Under the pieces are notes generated by a model. The model was not told where the DNA came from. It did no database searches and saw only the letters and a list, made by a program, of their open reading frames with translations. A stretch of DNA of 64,000 bases from Lathyrus oleraceus (taxonomy: Eukaryota; Streptophyta; Magnoliopsida; Fabales; Fabaceae), in contig NC_066581.1 of NCBI RefSeq assembly GCF_024323335.1, forward strand, positions 227,804,539-227,868,538, read 5' to 3'. Position numbers and translations under genes: made by a program. This document shows, in pieces, positions 9,421-22,673 of this stretch. Within the stretch, counting starts at the first letter, position 1. Every line of letters begins with the position of its first letter.

Positions 9421-12400
9421 TACAAGCACAGATAGCACACGCTATACACAAACAAGTGGCTCAAACAAGGGTTAGGTTTTAGTCAAGGGGTCATATCAAC
9501 CTCAACAAACAAACCTCTGGAATGGGGTGAGTGTTGCTCTTAACCTTGCCATTGAGGGGCTAAGGTGAAGCAGATGAAAGGATGAAGTGAGGATGAGACC
9601 TCACAGCTCTTATCCCTGGCCTGGGAGAGCTCAAGACAAGAATGTGTGGGTTCAGAAAGTGGGAACCCTTCTACACATTTAAGACTGACTCAACTGTGCA
9701 ATGGCACAAGATCTTGGGTTTTTACCTGTAATGCATCAACACAGTGGTGTGAGCAAAGCAGATGACACACTGAATAGTGGGGGATAGATTGCATATCCCT
9801 ACCTTCCACCAATTGCCTCTTCGCTTAGGAGGTCTTTGACTCTATGCAAGGACAAAAGTAAACAACCACAAACATTGCCTCTTAAGGAGGACTTCAGACA
9901 GTTGCCTGGCCAAGTAACAAGCCAGGTCTTCCAGACTACATGAAGTGAAAGAGACATACCTCAATGCAAATTGCTTATACAAGCAAAGCAAAGCAAAAAG
10001 TTCACAAGGAACTAAGCAACTAAAGTACCTGAAACAGTCAAGCAGATGTTAGTATGCAACAAAACAAACAGAAACAGAAACCAACAGTCAATTGGAGGCA
10101 CATGGATGTGCAAGGCACAAGGCTTAAGGCATGTGAGCCAAGCCACCTACAAAACAAAGAGGGTTAGACAGTGATATTTGAGCAAGCTCAATCAAAAAGA
10201 ATTGGTCACAATGGCCATTTGATGGTCAACCTGAAATCGCAAACTCAAAGGTGAGTAACAGGACCACTAGGGCAAGCCTAGGGTCAAAAGTGAATGAGAA
10301 AGTCAAAACAGCAAGGGTTAAGTATCCAAAATCATGTTCAAACAATTAAGAAACAGAACCAATTGGGTTCACACTCATATCAATCACTATCATCATTTCA
10401 TGAACCATTTAGGTCAAAACATGGCAAACAGAAGCTCATAGAAGTCAACAGAAAGACTGGACTCAAAACCAATCTAAACATTTTTCAAAAATCACCAAAT
10501 AAATCATGATCAAACCTAACACATAGCATGGTAAGCATGTCAAATTTCATCCCATTTGGACAAGTGGAAGGCAGTCAATGAAAATCAGAAAGACAAAGCC
10601 AATTTGAACATGCTCAAAGAAGTCAACCAAACATGCATCAACTTAGAAAAATCATAAGTCAAGAATGGTGTATGATAAATGAATGGGACTAAAGCCATGG
10701 CAAAGATGAGGATGTCTAGTTATCACATGTCAAATTTCATGTCCATCCAATAAAGTATGAGAATTTCACAAATGCAATGGGAACATGTGTCACACAAGGT
10801 CAACATTTGACTAGGCAGGGGAGAAAATCTCAAACAATTAGGAAAATAGCTCAAATAAATCCAAGAAAATTCACATGTGAACTAGACATACAAGAGTAGG
10901 TTCATGCAAAATTTGGGGTCATTTGGATGTAAGGAAGCATGTGAACAAAAATTGTGAAAGTGTATGTCATCCATGTAGCAACAAATATAGCACATAACTT
11001 CAAAAAATCATAACCAGCAAACCACAAATGATAAATTCACAAACTTTATACCAAAATCACCATGAATGTGTCTAGTTTAAGCACAAAAAATTTGGGAACC
11101 ATTGGATACATTCTCATCATTTCACAAATGTTTTGGCAAGATGTACAAAATTTGGTCACATGTCACAAACCCTAAGGCCATTTAAAAACCACTCATCCAA
11201 AAATTCTGGAAAAATTATGATAAAAAAGTAGAGATCATGATGAACACAACACAAAAAATCCCATTCAAATTGGATCAAAAATGAGCAAGTTATGAATTTT
11301 GGAAGATTGGTGATCAAAGTGAAGAAGTTAATTGGATTAATATTGGGAGAATGGCATTTTTGTAAATAACCCAGTCACTTATCAAAACGACCGTGTTTTG
11401 GTCCAGAAAATGAAATGTTTTCATTGGCTAGTGGGGAATGGCACAGTAACACGTGAGAATGTGAAAAATTCTGGAAAAATAAATTGGGAAACTAGGGTTT
11501 ATGTTCATCATCATCCCCAAATTCGAATTTCTTAATTTCTCCCCAAAAATGTCAATTGAGCATACCATTGTAATCATCAAACATCATACAACAACAATCC
11601 AAACCCTATTTTCATTAATTCGAACCACACAACAAGAAATCAAAGGAAACATTTTCAAGTATCAAACTTTATCTCATCATATCTTCATGAATAGGCAACC
11701 AATCCAAAAAGTGAAAGCATCACTAAATTCAGCATTAAAAAACCTATTCCAAACATGTGTCAATTTGAGAAATCATGGAACTCGAAAACTTACTTATTTG
11801 GAAAAGCAGTTGTGTTGCTGATGCTTTTGGATGTTATTGAAGTGCAACAGTTGTCCAATGGCCTTCTTGATGATGAATGATGATGCTAGCTTTGCTTTGG
11901 ATGGCTTGTTTACTTGGAGTTTGATTAACTGTTTTTTTTTTGAAAAGTGCAAAATGTGTTTTTTGAGTGAATGAGAAACAAGGCTTTCTGGTTGATTATG
12001 TTGGCTGCATTGATTTAGGGTGATGCTTGAATGGTGGAAAATCACAATGCCAGGTTTTTTATTGGAAGTTTGGACTGTTTTAGGAAATGGCTAAAGGATG
12101 CAATTTTTTAGAATGAAGGATTTCTGTTGGTTTGTTGGTTGCAATGGATGCTGCCAGTAGGGTTTCAGAGTGATGAATTGATGGTCCAAACATAAATGCA
12201 AGGCTTGAGTTCTTTTGTGTTTGGACAGACTTTATTTGAAAATGCAAGGCAAGGTGAGGTTTTAAAAGTGAGCAAAAAAGCTTTGGTTTGAGATAATGCT
12301 GTGTGCAGGTTTTGTTATGGCTATTTCATGACAGGTTTTCAAATGCCAAAGGGGTGGTCTTTAGCACCAGGTGTTTTCTGCTGTGAATGGTGGTATGATG

Positions 12401-15314
12401 CTGCTAGGCTTTTCATGACAGGAGATGCAGAAGGGCCAAGTCAAGGTGACTGATTGGCTTGCTGCTAGCAAGTTTGTTGGCAAGGCAAGGTTTTACACAC
12501 AAGGCAAGGCAAGGTTTGAAGGAAGTTTTTTTTGGTTTTGGACAGAAAATGGCCAAGGGTGTGTGGTTTGGTTTGTGGTCTTGTGGTTTTTGCAGGATGG
12601 ATGCTTTCCTTTAGACCAAATGCAAAGGGCCAGGCTTTTGTTGGAAAAAGGCAAGTGAGGTTTTGGTTACCAAGCAAGGTTGGTGGATGTTTGTTCTACT
12701 GTGTTGATGACAGAAAAATACCAAAGGCCAGGTGAGTTGGAGTGAGTGTGAAGAGACTTTTGTGTGAGTGAGTTGGATGTTTTTTTTGTGTGATGAGTTT
12801 GAATGAATGGGGTTAGGTCCTTTTGGTTTGGTGGCTGCAAGGTTTTTGAGGAAATGGCCAAGGGTTTTGGTTAGAATAGATGAAGTTTGTTGGTTGCCCC
12901 TGAATGGATCTGAGCAGAATCCTTCTTGATCATGCCCTCTTGCTGTTACTGCTACTACCAGTCCCCACCAATGTGCCCTGCTGTTACTGTCAATCGTTGT
13001 TCTATGCTGCAGACAGGTTTTTGAAATGCTTGAGTTTGGACAGTGTGTGTATTGGTCCTTTCTTTAATTGCACAGCAGGGTTTGACAATGCTTTTTCAAA
13101 TGAAGGTTGTTAGGCTACTGTTGTTGATTCAAAAATGCTGAATGAAAATGTGAGAATAGTTGGTTTTGCCATGTTGTTTTGGACAGATAAACTCAAATGT
13201 TAACAGCAGGGGTTTTTTCTTTTTGATCTCAGCAGCCTCCTTTTCATTTGCCTTGGCCAAGTGGTTTTTGTCCTGCTGCTCAAAAGGACAGAAGATACAT
13301 CTTAGGTCTGCTGCATGGTATGGAGGTATGGTCTCTTGCTATTCCTTCTACTGTTGGCTCTCAGCAGGCTCTTTGTATTTTGGAAGTTTTGATGACTTGT
13401 TTTGTCCAAAATGGCCCAGGATGCATTTCTACAACATGGTTTATGCAGCAGTTAGTCTTTTCAAATGACAGAAAAACTCCCATCCCTAAAACCTGCTGTG
13501 GCTGTTGTTTTTGGTTGCCATGTAATCTCTTGGAACTGTGGTAATTTGACAGTTCCCTCCAATAGGGCCAAGGTGTGTGGTTTGTAGCTGCTTCAATTGG
13601 ATTTCAAAAGGACAGAAAAATTGCACAATGCCTGCTGGACAGTACAAGGCATGGCTGTGCTGTTGGAGTCTTGACAACTTTTCGGCAAAATGGCCAAAGC
13701 AAAGTGAATGAGTTATTGGATGATTGATTTTCTAGGTTTGGTGCTGTCAAAAATGTATTTGATTATGCTTTTAATTACTGTGCAGCATGACAGGAAAAAA
13801 TGGTGTTTTCTTCTTGTGACAAGCCAAGCCAAGGTCTTGTCTTTTGTGAGCTTTGACAGTAGGTTTCAAAAAATGCCAAATGCCAACAGAGTGAAATCCC
13901 TCCTGTTGGTTACTAATGCTGTCATGTTCTCAATTAACAGGAAATGGTGTTGTCCAAAATTCTGCTATGGGACAGTAGTACAAGGCAAGGTTGCAAGTAT
14001 GGTTCATGAATTGGACATGTCCTTTTTCCAATTCTTAAGCAACTAAGCATGGTTCTTTGTTTTGCTATTAATTTTAGGCTGTAAGTGAGGCTCTAATGAC
14101 AGAAAAAGTTGCTGCATAATGCTGTCCTTTTGAGGTACAAGGCAAGGCATGGACAAGTATGGTGCAAGTATGGTTAAATGGTACTTTCTTACAATTCAAG
14201 CAACCAAACAATATTCACATGGGCTGCATAATTTGACCTTGCAAACACCTTCTAAATGACATTTATGAGCTGTCCCAATTGGCCAAATGCTGAAAACATG
14301 TTTGAGTCAAAAAGTCAACTCTTGGTCAAACTTCCATTTAAATGAAAAAGGTCAAAATATGCCATTTTGATTGGTGAAGTTTTGGCTCATGAAATTTATA
14401 TTTTTGGAAAGAGGATGAAAAATGTGGTTTGTAGGAAAAAACCCCACCAAATTTGGCCAAACGGTTTGGGAGATATGGCTCTTTGAAGTTCAAGATTTTC
14501 TGAAATCGATTCGATCATAACTTGCCAACCACACATGGGAATTGAGAGTTCTAGGACTTTTTGGAAATGGGAGAACAAGATCTTCAACTTTCATGTTGGG
14601 CAAAAATTCATTTGAGGCTTGTATCACAATGTAAGTTTGAGGATCAAAACTTTCCATTTTTGGTAAGTTTCAGTTACAGGCCCAGTTTCCGTTTTGGGAA
14701 ATTCATGATCTGGCTTCAAATTCTTCCATGATGGGGTTTGGCATGATATATGATGACTATTTGGACATGAATGAACTCCCACAAACCAATTCCAATCATC
14801 AAATCTCTGATTAAATGGACAGTTGACCAACAGTTGACTATTAGGGTTTTTGTCTGATTATGCATTGACTGATGAATTCCAAACCCTAATTCCTTGAGAA
14901 TTTGACTTCAAATGATGTCCCAAGTTGTATGAACTCTTGATTGTTGACCATGGTGCCCAAATTCCACAAGAATGACCACCATCCACTGCTTTGACTGACA
15001 GTTGACTTTTTTAGGGTTTTTGACTGTCTGTGTATGAACTGCTGACCTCTGAGCCCTTAACCCTTGACCAAAATACTTCAAATAGACCTCCAAACCATGT
15101 GAACTTGTTGGACAATCCCCAAGGCCTTGGTTCAATGAGAAATTCCTCTGCTTGCTTGGTTGACTGATCAGGAGGTTGGTTTGACCTAATTCCTTGACTG
15201 TCTTGCATTTGAGGCAACTGGGAACAATGCAAATGATATGCAAGGGATCAGGATATGCTATGACCTAATATGAAAATGTATGCATAATGGTAGGTGCAAA
15301 TTTGAGGTGCTACA

Positions 15315-18300
15315 ACGGGGAGGAATGACTGGTTTGTCAAAATCAATTGTGCCATAAAGAACAAAGTAAATTTCGCGGATGACACTACTCTCGTGGTTGA
15401 TGGGATTGGTGATGTTTTGATCATGAGGAGGGATGGTGGGCATTACTTGATCAAAAATGTCTTGTACATTGAGGGAATCAAATGTAACCTTCTAATTATT
15501 GGCCAATTACTTGAGAAGGGTTACAAGATTCACATGGAAAACAAGGGATTGCACGTTATAGATGCAAAGGGAGCTTTGATCCTTAAAGCGCCTATGGATG
15601 TCAATAGAACTTTCATGGTTGAGTTGAAGGTTATGGAGCATAGATGTCTTCCTACTTCATCAATTAGAGAATATTGGATTTGGCACTATCGTCTTAGGCA
15701 TCTCAACTTTAGAGATCTCAAAGACTTGCAAAAGAAGAGAATGATAACGGGGTTGCATCGATCAACATACCAGTTCAAATTTGTGAAGAATTTTGCAAGC
15801 GAAGCAACATAAGGGTAAATTCACCAAGGATGTAGACCGTAAGACCAAGAATCACCTTGAGGTGGTGTATTCGGATGTGTGTGGACCGATGCAAGTAGAT
15901 TTCATTGGTAGTAATAGGTATTTTCTCACACTTATCGGTGATCATAGTAGAAAGCTATGGACATACCTAATCAAGAGAAAGGATGAGACATTCGAAGTGT
16001 TTAAGAAGTTCAATTCCATGGTTGATAGGCAAAGTGGTCAAAAACTCAAAGTGCTTAAAATAAATGGTGGAGGCGAATATGTCTCATATGACTTTGGGAA
16101 GTTTTGTGATCAAGAAGGGATTGCACATTAGGTAGTACCACCCAATACACCATAGTAAAATGGTGTAGCTGAAAGAAAGAATTGATCGATCATGAACATG
16201 GTGAGAAGCACGCTAAAGGGGAAAAACTTTCCGAAAGAGTTATGGGAAAAAACGGTATCCACAACTGCCTATTAGTTAAATAGATGCCTTAAAAAGAAGC
16301 TTAAGAATGTGACACAGGAGGAAGCATGGTCGGGATTCAAACCGAATCTGAACCATTTGATAGTATTTGGTTTCGTAGCATACTGACATGTTCCAGGACA
16401 ACTTAGAAAGAAGTTGGATGACAAAGGAGAACTGATGATACTTATTGGATATCTCTCTACCGGTGGTTACAAATTGTATGATGTTGTAAACAGGAGGATC
16501 ATGGTCATTAGGTATGTCGTAAGCGATGAATTGAAGAAAGTGCAATAGGGTATAACCGGTTACCAGCATATGTTAACTGGTTACATGTAAGCCTTAATCG
16601 GTTACCAGAAAGTTGTAACCGATTATAGCTTCGAAATTTCCAATTTTGAAGAAAGTGAAAGAGAAGAACAACCTATCATCGAAGCCCGAAATGAAGTAAA
16701 TATCAGAAGGCCAACAAGGAAAAGGGGTTTGCCTCAAAGATCCAAGATTGTGATCTACTCCAAGACATCAAAGTCAATGATGATGGTGATTTTCATTCAT
16801 TTTTCACTTATAGCCGAATCCAAACCAGTTAATATGGAAGAGGTTTTAAGTGATCTAAAATGGATTTGCGTTATGAAAGAGGAGATGGAATCCATTGAGA
16901 AGAATAATAATTGGGAGTTGGTTGATTTACCAAAAGGAAAGAAGCCAATTAGTGTGAGGTGTGTGTTCAAAGTGAAAGCAAATCACAAGGGTGAGATAAT
17001 CAAGCATAAGGCTCGATTGGTGGCTAAGGGATTTTTGCAAAGAGACGTCATAGATTTTGAAGAGGTATTTACACCAGTTGCTAGGATTGAAACCATTAGG
17101 CTTGTTGTTGGCATTGCAAATAACCATAATTGGCCTATCTACCAAATGGATGTCAAATCCGAGTTTTTGAACGGACCGCTTGAAGAGGAGGTATATGTAG
17201 GACATCCCCTAGTTTTGTTGTGAAAGACCAAGAGCTGAAGTTCTACAAGTTGAAGAAAGCGTTATATGGTTTGAAGCAGGCTCCAAGAGCTTGGAATAAA
17301 AGAATAGATGGTCTCCTAAAGGATGTTAGCTTCAAGAAATGTTTATCCGGGCATGAAGTGTATATGAAGACGAATACGAGTGAAGGAGTAATTATCCTTT
17401 GTATATATGTAGATGACTTATTGATCACAAGCAGCAATGAAAATTGTATTTCAAAGTTCAAGAGTGAACTTGTGAAAGAGTTTGAGATGATCGGCCTTGG
17501 TCTCATGACATACTTCCTTGGTATTGAGTTCCACAAGTCCAAAAGGGGACTGCTCATGCACCAAAGAAGATATGCTCTTGAGATATTGAAGAAGTTTGAA
17601 ATGGAGAATTGCAATGGTGCCATTTCTTCAGTTGAACCAAGGATGCAATTGTCTAAGAATGAGGATGAGCAAGATGTTGATCCAACTCAATATAGGAGGT
17701 TGATTGGATCCTTGCGTTACTTGTGCAATACACGACCAGACTTGGCGTTTAGTGTCAATATTGTAAGTAGATTCATTGGGAGACCGAAGGTGTCTCACTT
17801 GGAAGTAGTTAAGAGGATCCTACGATACATCAAAGGTTCTGTTGGCTACGTAATTCTCTTCCCCGCAGCGGGTACGAGAAAAAACTACAATTTGCTCGGT
17901 TTTACTGATTCCAACTGGTGCGGAGATAAAGATCATCGAAAGTCTATAGTTGGATACATATTTACATTTGGTGTGACACCAATCTTATGGTGTTCGAAGA
18001 TGGAGCCAGTAGTTTCACTCTCATATTGTGAGGTCGAGTACATTGTTGCTTTGTTATGTGCATGTCAAGTCGTGTGGCTTATGAATCTATTGGAGGAGCT
18101 GGGCAACAATGAGGGTGAGGGTGTGGCTTATGAACCCAATTACACATGGGAGGATTAAGCATATTGAGACGAGGTTTCACTACTTAAGGGAACTTGTTAG
18201 TGAAAGAAGGTTACGATTGGGGTATTATAGAAGTGAGGACCAAGTTGTTGATTTGCTAACTTAGGGAGTCACAAATGATGTGTTCAAGAGGTTGAAGATG

Positions 18301-18336
18301 ATCATGAACATGGAAGACTTGCAGCACTTGAATTAA
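15315..18336 (+). pseudogene. copia pol remnant: protease end, integrase, RT, RNase H
   Basis: Begins in the protease region (TGRNDWFVKIN). The pre-integrase zinc region (WHYRLRHLNF) and integrase core (VYSDVCGPMQ, LTLIGDHSRK) follow at 15670-16130. Integrase is broken by a frameshift near 15790 and by stops at about 16131, 16155, 16184, 16273 and 16383. RT restarts at about 16860-17220 (ARLVAKGFLQ, EVFTPVARIETIR, QMDVKSEFLNG), breaks near 17220, then stays open for 312 codons to 18158 with KALYGLKQAPRAWN, the catalytic YVDDLLI box and RNase H (SLRYLCNTRPDLAF, DSNWCGDKDHRKS). The last RNase H residues follow a frameshift to about 18336. Order and motifs are those of a Ty1/copia pol. It cannot make a full protein. 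Confidence 0.88.
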
Positions 18337-18343
18337 AATGTTA

Positions 18344-18938
<595 letters not shown>

Positions 18939-20330
18939 CCTTCTGATATATGTATTCGACCTGTCAAGCTTCAAAAATTTTCTATCTAGGACAAATAATC
19001 TTGCCATTGCACCCTTTAAATTGTACCGTTAGAAAAAAAATACATCACCCCAGAAAATTTATTGCACCTTTCAAATTGTACCGTTAGAAAAATATATATC
19101 ACCCCAGAAAATTTATGTGGAATATTTTTTGTGAGTATTTTTATACCAAAAACAAATCATTTTACATATAGAAGAAAAAAAAAACTTACTTGGAAGTTTT
19201 TAGCCGGAACAAAAAAACCATATTCAATAAAAAAAAACAAATTATAAATGTTAGGTAGAAGTCTTATGAAGAAAAATTTTATAGAAATTATCCGATATAA
19301 TACATATTAAAAAAGTTTCTTTGAAGTATTCTATTACTCTTCTCATTCTTTTTTAAATGTCATTTTTTAATTTTTTAGACATATTTAAAAAAACTAATCA
19401 TAATACCCTTGATTATTTATTATATTCATTTTACTTTTTCTCTATCTATAATAATTATCTATGAATAATTTTGACAAATACATTCTTTACAAATGACAAT
19501 TAAAAATAAATTATTTTTTTTCAAAAAAAGAATACTTAGAAAGAAATGGAGGGGATAAATATTATGATACTATGAAGTTATTTTCTCTTAATTTAAAAAT
19601 AGATAATTTTAGAATATATACAATGGCAAACAAACAGGACCGATCAAGGCGGGTTAGACTCTTGCTTTAGCGTAGATAAATGGATTAATTATGTTTTACG
19701 TCCACATAAATATTTAAAATTTTGTTTTAGTCTTTATAAATTGTTTTTTTACTAAAAGTTTCTACTTCTTCTAATGATGACTGACATAAGTCAACATCAT
19801 GCTTTATTGCAAAAATCACTTTGTTTAACTGTGAGATTACAAACCTCCTTAAATTTGAAAGCGTGAACCTCATTTTCAGTTTCAACACAATTAATGTTTG
19901 TCATACATGAAGAACATATAAAGCACATAATTTTTTACAAAGAAGATCTTCTGAAAGCATGGACCTCATTTTCAATTTCAACCCAACTAATGGACAGATC
20001 TTTCCTCACTCGTCTCTCGTCCATAATGCAAATTATTGAGCTGTTTGAATTGAACACCGGGTGTTTGATGTTGGAACTCTTAGAATATGTGACTCCACTA
20101 AAATGTCTGAACTGAACCATATAGTTTTCTGGTTGAAATTTTGTTACTTGATGTTTTGAAATTTAATTTGTTTGGATTTGGATGAAGCTCCAATGACACC
20201 ACAATACACAGAGTAATGGAAAACGCCGACGGGATTCTTGTTCACTTTCAGTAATAATATATCTTTAGGTTCAATCAATTATGTATATTTGCTAATTGCT
20301 TTACCTATTTTTTTTAAATCTTTTACAGGT
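18939..20330. other. AT-rich intergenic stretch
   Basis: No gene recognised. Two small duplications are visible. TTAAATTGTACCGTTAGAAA and ATCACCCCAGAAAATTTAT occur twice at 19005-19112. A 40-bp segment around ACCTCATTTTCA occurs at 19857 and 19951. The minus and plus frames near 19900-20120 are short and match nothing I know. Confidence 0.6.
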
Positions 20331-20450
20331 TCTTGAGAAGTTTGTCATGACAAAGTTGTTTGCCCGGGAGTTTGCTTCAATTCCAAATGATGTAAAATTT
20401 GATGACCAATTTTTGGATCCAGAATTTTTAACAACTGGTGTCAAGCTCTA
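20331..20450 (+). pseudogene. VPS9-like exon fragment
   Basis: One plus-strand exon-like block starts right after a TTTTACAG splice acceptor. It reads VLEKFVMTKLFAREFAS, then a segment with NDVKFDDQFLDPEF. This resembles the part of plant VPS9 proteins (Rab5 guanine nucleotide exchange factors) just before the catalytic region, where LEKxVMTKLFxRxFAS is conserved. The similarity then stops in AT-rich sequence; no neighbouring exons are seen. It is best read as a gene fragment left behind by a transposable element or by deletion. Recognition is from memory, so moderate. Confidence 0.45.
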
Positions 20451-20709
20451 TTTTTTATATAAAGATTAGAATTAATGTAAATATTCATAAAAGTGTATAA
20501 ATACTTATGCATAAAATGCTGATAATGTATATCTAAAAAGTTAAATATTACATAACAAAATATTAATGTATAGCAAAATATTAAAGACAACTTAATATTT
20601 AAGGATATAATTGTTTTCTACGTGTCTTTATTTTTTTGAAAGTATTTTAAGATTTTTTTTATTTTCAACAATGTCAAATATATCATTCTCTATTTATGTT
20701 ACTAAACAA

Positions 20710-21803
20710 TCATTCAAAAATTATTCTCTCATACAGTTGCGCAGTTGATTCTTCACAAAATTCATAGCTAAAAAACTTCTTTTCAATGGTTGTTGTAGCC
20801 ACGAGCAAAAGTAAATTCAACTTCCGAAGCAAACACACCAAAGGATAGACAATGTGTTTTCTAGTTTCCACCACCATTCTTGAAAGATCACTAATTCCCT
20901 GTAAATTAGAAAATTTCTCACAAAAATAAACATCCATGATGTGGTTTTTAAGTTGATTGTCGAGTCCCATAAACTCTATCAAATAAAATTCTAATGGTAA
21001 AAATCGAGTCAAGTTAATCGACTTTTCCTTGTCAAATGTAGAAAATAAATCTTAGGGACTTAAACTTGCTATACAAATAAGAAATTCACTATTCACCCCT
21101 GTAAAACTGTTATTCGACTCTTGAAGTTGTCTATCAATCGCCTGATAAAATACATTGACTTGAAAGTGATGCAAGTTTGAAACTATTTCAAGGTTACATC
21201 TTGGTTTTCCATGTAACATGAGTGTGTCATCCATATTTATAATGTTAATATTATGCTTCATGCAAAACAATGACATTTCATCGAGTAGACTAAACCAACC
21301 ATCTTCTCTCATATTTTTCAATCTTTTCTTTGATACTTTAACCAATTTCATAGCATTTACAATATCTTGATCTTTTCTTTACAATGTTTGAGACAAATGA
21401 TTAGCAACTCGCAATATATTTCTCATAAAAAAAATTTAAAAATAAATTCAAAGGATTGCAAAGTATTCAATAATTGACGAGTTTCAACTCGTTGGTCTGA
21501 GCTAAGACTATCTTTTAAAATCATATATAGCACATCACACCTAGAAGGGAAAAAACTAACCTTAGTAATGTACCATAATGTGATCCCCATATAGTATCTC
21601 TATGATCTCTTGTTAGTGTAGTTTCTTTATTCAAGTCGCAGTCATTTAAAATTTCTCCACTCTCTAATGCTTATATTATTTTAATAATTTGACTTTCTCT
21701 AAGAATATTTTTGCGCTTGCATGAAGCTCTAATAACATTAGATAAATTATTAACTACAAGAGAAAACCAAGCAATATCATCATGCTTTTTAGCAACCGCC
21801 ACA
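20710..21803 (-). pseudogene. hAT-family transposase remnant (DUF4371/hAT dimerization type)
   Basis: The minus strand shows transposase blocks in order. VAKKHDDIAWF...LVVNNLSNVIRASCKRKNILRE lies near 21700-21800, RDTIWGSHYGTLLRLVFSLLGV near 21540-21600, MKLVKVSKKRLKNMREDGW with FCMKHNINIINMDD at 21052-21351, and the C-terminal dimerization-like part (GISDLSRMVVETRKHIVYPL) at 20710-21012. Stops and frameshifts separate the blocks. This pattern fits the plant TTF-zinc-finger/hAT dimerization transposase family. The homology is cut off at about 21803, where a CACTACT sequence begins. Confidence 0.7.
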
Positions 21804-22090
21804 CACTACTATAAATAATACATTTTATGACAGAGCTTTCAGTTTAACCATAATTTTATATTTTATATTTTATTTTATTTACAACTCCTGCAATTTTATA
21901 TTTTATTTAGAATCAAAAAAACGCATTTATTTTATAAATCATCTTATTCTTCGGTTTTTTAGAAAATCGAGAAGAATACTCTAAATAATATTTTATTTAT
22001 TAACTTGAACTTAATTTTTACCTCGGTTATGTTCCCTTGGTTTTTGAAGAAATCGAGATGAAAACTCTAAATAATGGTGTATTCATTCTT
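21804..22090. other. possible CACTA-element edge
   Basis: At 21804 the hAT homology ends and CACTACTATAAATAATAC begins. Two related subterminal-like segments follow (TCGGTTTTTTAGAAAATCGAG and a TTTTTGAAGAAATCGAGATG copy), each ending in CTCTAAATAAT, about 100 bp apart. This resembles the start of a CACTA DNA transposon with subterminal repeats. No matching right end was found. Confidence 0.3.
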
Positions 22091-22673
22091 GTTGTCAATC
22101 TAGGCACCATCACTCATGTTAGAGATTATCTTGTTATCGATCCAGACACCAACATTTGTGTTGGAGATAATCTTGTTGTCGATTTAGGCACTAACACTCG
22201 TGTTGGAAATGATCTTGTTGTCGATCTAGGCAACAACACTCATGTTGGAGATGATCTTGTTGTCAATCTGGCACTAACACTCGTGTTAGAGATTATCTTA
22301 TTGTCAATCTAGGCACCAACGCTCGTGTTAGAGATTATCTTGTTGTCGATCTAAGCACCAACACTCGTGTTGGAGATGATTTTATTATCGATCTAGAACC
22401 TAACACTCGTGTTGGAGATGATCTTGTTGTCGATCTAGGCCCCGACACTCATGTTGGAGATGATCGTGTTGTCGATTTAGGCCTCAACCCTCGTGTTGGA
22501 CATCTTGTTGTCCTTTTAGGCACCAAGGCTCATGTTAGAGATGATCTTGTTGTCAATCTAGACACTAACACTCATGTTGGAGATGATCTTGTTGTCGATC
22601 TAGGCACAAACCCACGTGTTGGAGATGATCTCATTATTGATCTAAGGACCAACCCCTATGTTGGATATGATCT
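22091..22673 (+). repeat. 42-bp minisatellite, about 14 copies
   Basis: Imperfect tandem copies of a 42-bp unit built from GTTGTCGATCTAGGCAC, CAACACTCGTGTTGG and AGATGATCTT. Because 42 is divisible by three, one frame reads a 14-residue repeat (VVDLGTNTRVGDDL). One copy of 41 bp near 22270 and one of 39 bp break the pattern, so only the first five copies are in one open frame (22037-22312). No start context or flanking exons suggest a gene. Confidence 0.9.

Larger units (their letters stand above)
1..15314 (-). mobile_element. Ogre-like Ty3/gypsy (Tat lineage) retrotransposon A, 5' part
   Basis: Minus-strand LTR retrotransposon whose 3' part lies beyond the left edge. Reading the minus strand from the right: a long LTR (8220-15314), PBS, leader, ORF1, gag-pro, predicted intron and pol. 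An extra ORF ahead of gag, a CHHC zinc knuckle, and an intron between protease and RT are known hallmarks of Ogre/Tat elements. Every ORF visible here is open, so the visible part shows no decay. The right end abuts a copia protease coding region in mid-domain at 15315, so A inserted into that copia element. The target duplication should start at 15315 (ACGGG), but its partner is outside the window. Confidence 0.9.
8220..15314 (-). repeat. 5' LTR of element A, about 7.1 kb
   Basis: On the minus strand it starts TGTAGCACCTCAAATTTGC at 15314 and ends GATGCGACA at 8220, two nt before the PBS. The first bases match the start of LTR B (TGTCATACCCCAAAATTTGC), which fixes the outer boundary. It holds no real gene; the small open frames inside lack any protein-like conservation. 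Near the PBS end lie a conserved hairpin block (8385-8421) and tandem arrays (8708-9420). The 11900-14200 part is made of loosely repeated words such as GACAGAAAAA and CAAGGCAAGG. At about 7095 bp it is longer than the roughly 5 kb I know for Ogre LTRs; a nested insertion could explain this, but I see no clear one. The second copy is off the window. Confidence 0.8.

Noticed and set aside
11501..14046. Several open frames of 60-110 codons inside LTR A
   Set aside because: No family motifs, low-complexity composition and overlapping frames on both strands; the region is LTR.
22037..22312. Open frame over the 42-bp repeat as a gene
   Set aside because: It covers only five of about 14 copies and ends by a one-base loss in a repeat; no exon context.
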